A stretch of DNA of 6,468 bases from SLFT01 sp964493075 (GTDB lineage: Bacteria > Hydrogenedentota > Hydrogenedentia > Hydrogenedentales > CAITNO01): NCBI GenBank assembly GCA_964493075.1, contig CAZBNU010000231.1:1-6468 (forward strand). Reading direction: 5' to 3'. Position 1 is the stretch's first letter; the number at the start of each line of letters is the position of its first letter. The notes under the pieces were generated by a model. That model was not told where the DNA came from. It was given only the letters and a program-made list of their open reading frames with translations, and did not search any database. A program made the translations under genes and the position numbers. Of this stretch, positions 5,038-6,468 are shown piece by piece.

Positions 5038-6384
5038 TTAATCCGCTGCTATCTGGGGCTTGCTTATATTCGGCGCATTTGGCGTGCAAGGTTTATGCAG
5101 TACTTCATCGGCCTGCAGGCGGACCGTGGGGCGGTTTCGCACAAAACACACCAGACTGCTCATCCACCATTCAACGCTATATTTAAAGTCGGCCTCTTCC
5201 CATGCGCGTAGCACAAGATTCCAGAACACGAGTATGCAAAGAACGTAGGGGATGATAACCCACGGGGAACGCGGAAAGGCGCCTTCAATGCCCAACACCC
5301 AGAGATAACCGTTGCTAAACAGTACAGCAAAGAAGCTTTCCAGGCAGAACAGGGTGAGTGCCATGAGACCTACCCGGCGCAGCCACAAAGTACGACGCGC
5401 CACGCGGGCACGTTTCTCTTCGGAACAGTATTCCATGTGTAGTACCAGGAAGGTGCAACAGGCAAGCATCAGCCCGAGATTGATGAAGTGTAACTTGATG
5501 GGTTGCGGATGTAGGGCGAGCTGGGTCGGTGCAAATTCCTGTACCACGAAAAGCACCGCGCCCGCGGCTATCATCGTTGCTGCGATGCCGTAGCCGTACC
5601 TGCGGAACATAGACGCCGGAACCCGCCGGGCAAGTCCAATGCCAATGAGTGCGCCCACCAGACCATAGGAGACAAACGGTATTACAGATAAATTAGGGCC
5701 AATGAACAGTTTCAGTGCAAAGGCGGTTACATAATTGCCGTTGTTAAGCGCCTTAAAGAACACCGGGTTAAGGATGCCAAGAACAAAGGGGGAGACAATG
5801 AGTATCCCTGCTGCAATAGCGGCAATACATTTCACGGTGCGTCCCATACAGTCAAAGCCTTTGCCGGACCAAAGCACATAAAGCAACAGGTTGATAAGGA
5901 TGCCGCTTAACGCTACCAGAGACAGGGCGTCGTTGTAAAACAGCAAATCCGGCGAAAAAGACTGCCAGCTGCCTTGGTGCAGTGATCCTGTGAAAAGGGT
6001 ATGCTGGAAGGAGCCGTTATAGTTCATTGAATGGTGCAGGAAGCCCATATTAAGTGTGGACAGACCGTATAAAAAAATGCCGGTTACCAGGGGACCTGCC
6101 ATAAACGAACGGAAGGGTACCCCTGTGTCCTGATTCTCCCGATGGCGTTTCATGATGTTGTGCAGCACATAGGCATTGGCGGCGCCGGAGACCACTACAA
6201 ATATGGGGGCCCACATGGCCAGAATCATCACTGGAGCAAACACTACCAGCAGCCATTTTGGAAGGGTATTCAGGGTTTCCGGATTATTATTAAACACCAC
6301 GCCGATAGTGGCATGAAGCCACACGACATAGAGGATGAAGAAACCGCGCAAAGCGTCCAGAAAAATAAGACGTCGGTCTGACAT
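5038..6384 (-). CDS. Multi-pass acyltransferase-superfamily membrane protein (HGSNAT/DUF418/Acyl_transf_3-like)
   Basis: This 448-residue integral membrane protein has about 10-11 hydrophobic segments. The N terminus RLIFLDALRGFFILYVVWLH (5-24) is the hallmark of the membrane acyltransferase superfamily, with D10, R13 and H24 in the usual places. APIFVVVSGAANAY (59-72) matches the second conserved segment (small residues after F-x-x-x-SG). Members transfer acetyl or other acyl groups across the membrane to sugars, glycans or lipids; the substrate here is unknown. WEEADFKYSVEWWMSSL (395-411) resembles the ending of DUF418 proteins (W...GPLEW), so assignment between the HGSNAT-like, DUF418 and Acyl_transf_3 groups is open. 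A polar tail of about 35 residues follows. The ATG at 6384 has AGGA at 6396-6393, 8 nt upstream. It converges with the repeat-protein gene and appears to be transcribed alone within the window. Confidence 0.85.
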   Translation of the reverse strand: MSDRRLIFLDALRGFFILYVVWLHATIGVVFNNNPETLNTLPKWLLVVFAPVMILAMWAPIFVVVSGAANAYVLHNIMKRHRENQDTGVPFRSFMAGPLVTGIFLYGLSTLNMGFLHHSMNYNGSFQHTLFTGSLHQGSWQSFSPDLLFYNDALSLVALSGILINLLLYVLWSGKGFDCMGRTVKCIAAIAAGILIVSPFVLGILNPVFFKALNNGNYVTAFALKLFIGPNLSVIPFVSYGLVGALIGIGLARRVPASMFRRYGYGIAATMIAAGAVLFVVQEFAPTQLALHPQPIKLHFINLGLMLACCTFLVLHMEYCSEEKRARVARRTLWLRRVGLMALTLFCLESFFAVLFSNGYLWVLGIEGAFPRSPWVIIPYVLCILVFWNLVLRAWEEADFKYSVEWWMSSLVCFVRNRPTVRLQADEVLHKPCTPNAPNISKPQIAAD

Positions 6385-6434
6385 GAAAGAATTCCTGTTT
6401 GGTTACTGCTACAAGATGAAATATCACTTCGCCT

Positions 6435-6443
6435 ACTATACCA
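6435..6443 (-). promoter_or_regulatory. Extended -10 of the acyltransferase-like gene
   Basis: On the minus strand TGG-TATAGT forms an extended -10 (6443-6435), with no clear -35. A start near 6428 gives a leader of about 44 nt that includes the AGGA ribosome binding site. Confidence 0.4.
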
Positions 6444-6468
6444 TCGAGAGAGTAAAACGTTTCATAAA

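Overview
The window looks like ordinary bacterial chromosome of moderate GC content. It encodes a Na+/solute symporter operon with its divergent IclR-type regulator, one tRNA, a thiol peroxidase, a secreted or membrane-anchored protein with a Glu-Gly-Glu repeat, and a multi-pass acyltransferase-like membrane protein. No insertion sequence, phage gene or CRISPR array was seen. The lineage cannot be fixed from the sequence. The secreted protein combines a beta-sandwich-like domain, a Glu-Gly-rich linker, Gly-Cys-Cys and a C-terminal hydrophobic helix. Together with a symporter coupled to a 'GGNASSE'-type FAD oxidoreductase, this recalls environmental Hydrogenedentota/Lentisphaerota/PVC-type genomes. 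That assignment is from memory and tentative.

Layout. Positions 1-2079 (minus strand) hold a two-gene operon: a 575-residue sodium:solute symporter, then an FAD-dependent oxidoreductase whose start codon overlaps the symporter stop codon (TGATG) and which runs off the left edge. Positions 2080-2187 are a compact divergent control region with a 23-bp near-palindrome and overlapping promoters. Positions 2188-2967 (plus) encode the IclR-family regulator. Positions 2968-3253 have no convincing gene but contain a split inverted repeat and a terminator-like hairpin. tRNA-Val(CAC) lies at 3254-3330 (minus) behind a good promoter. Positions 3531-4031 (plus) encode thiol peroxidase Tpx. Positions 4123-4908 (plus) encode the Glu-Gly-Glu repeat protein. 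Positions 5038-6384 (minus) encode the acyltransferase-like membrane protein, convergent with the previous gene.

How it fits together. The left part reads as a small regulated uptake-and-oxidation unit: the symporter imports an unknown organic solute, the flavoprotein probably acts on it, and the divergent IclR protein probably controls both promoters. The tRNA, peroxidase, repeat protein and acyltransferase show no obvious functional link to that unit or to one another.

The most interesting points are the symporter promoter, whose predicted transcription start falls on the A of its ATG (a leaderless mRNA prediction), the palindrome that carries an extended -10 on both strands, a recurrent TGnTATnnT extended -10 ahead of most genes, and the C-terminal architecture of the repeat protein, which resembles a sorting signal.
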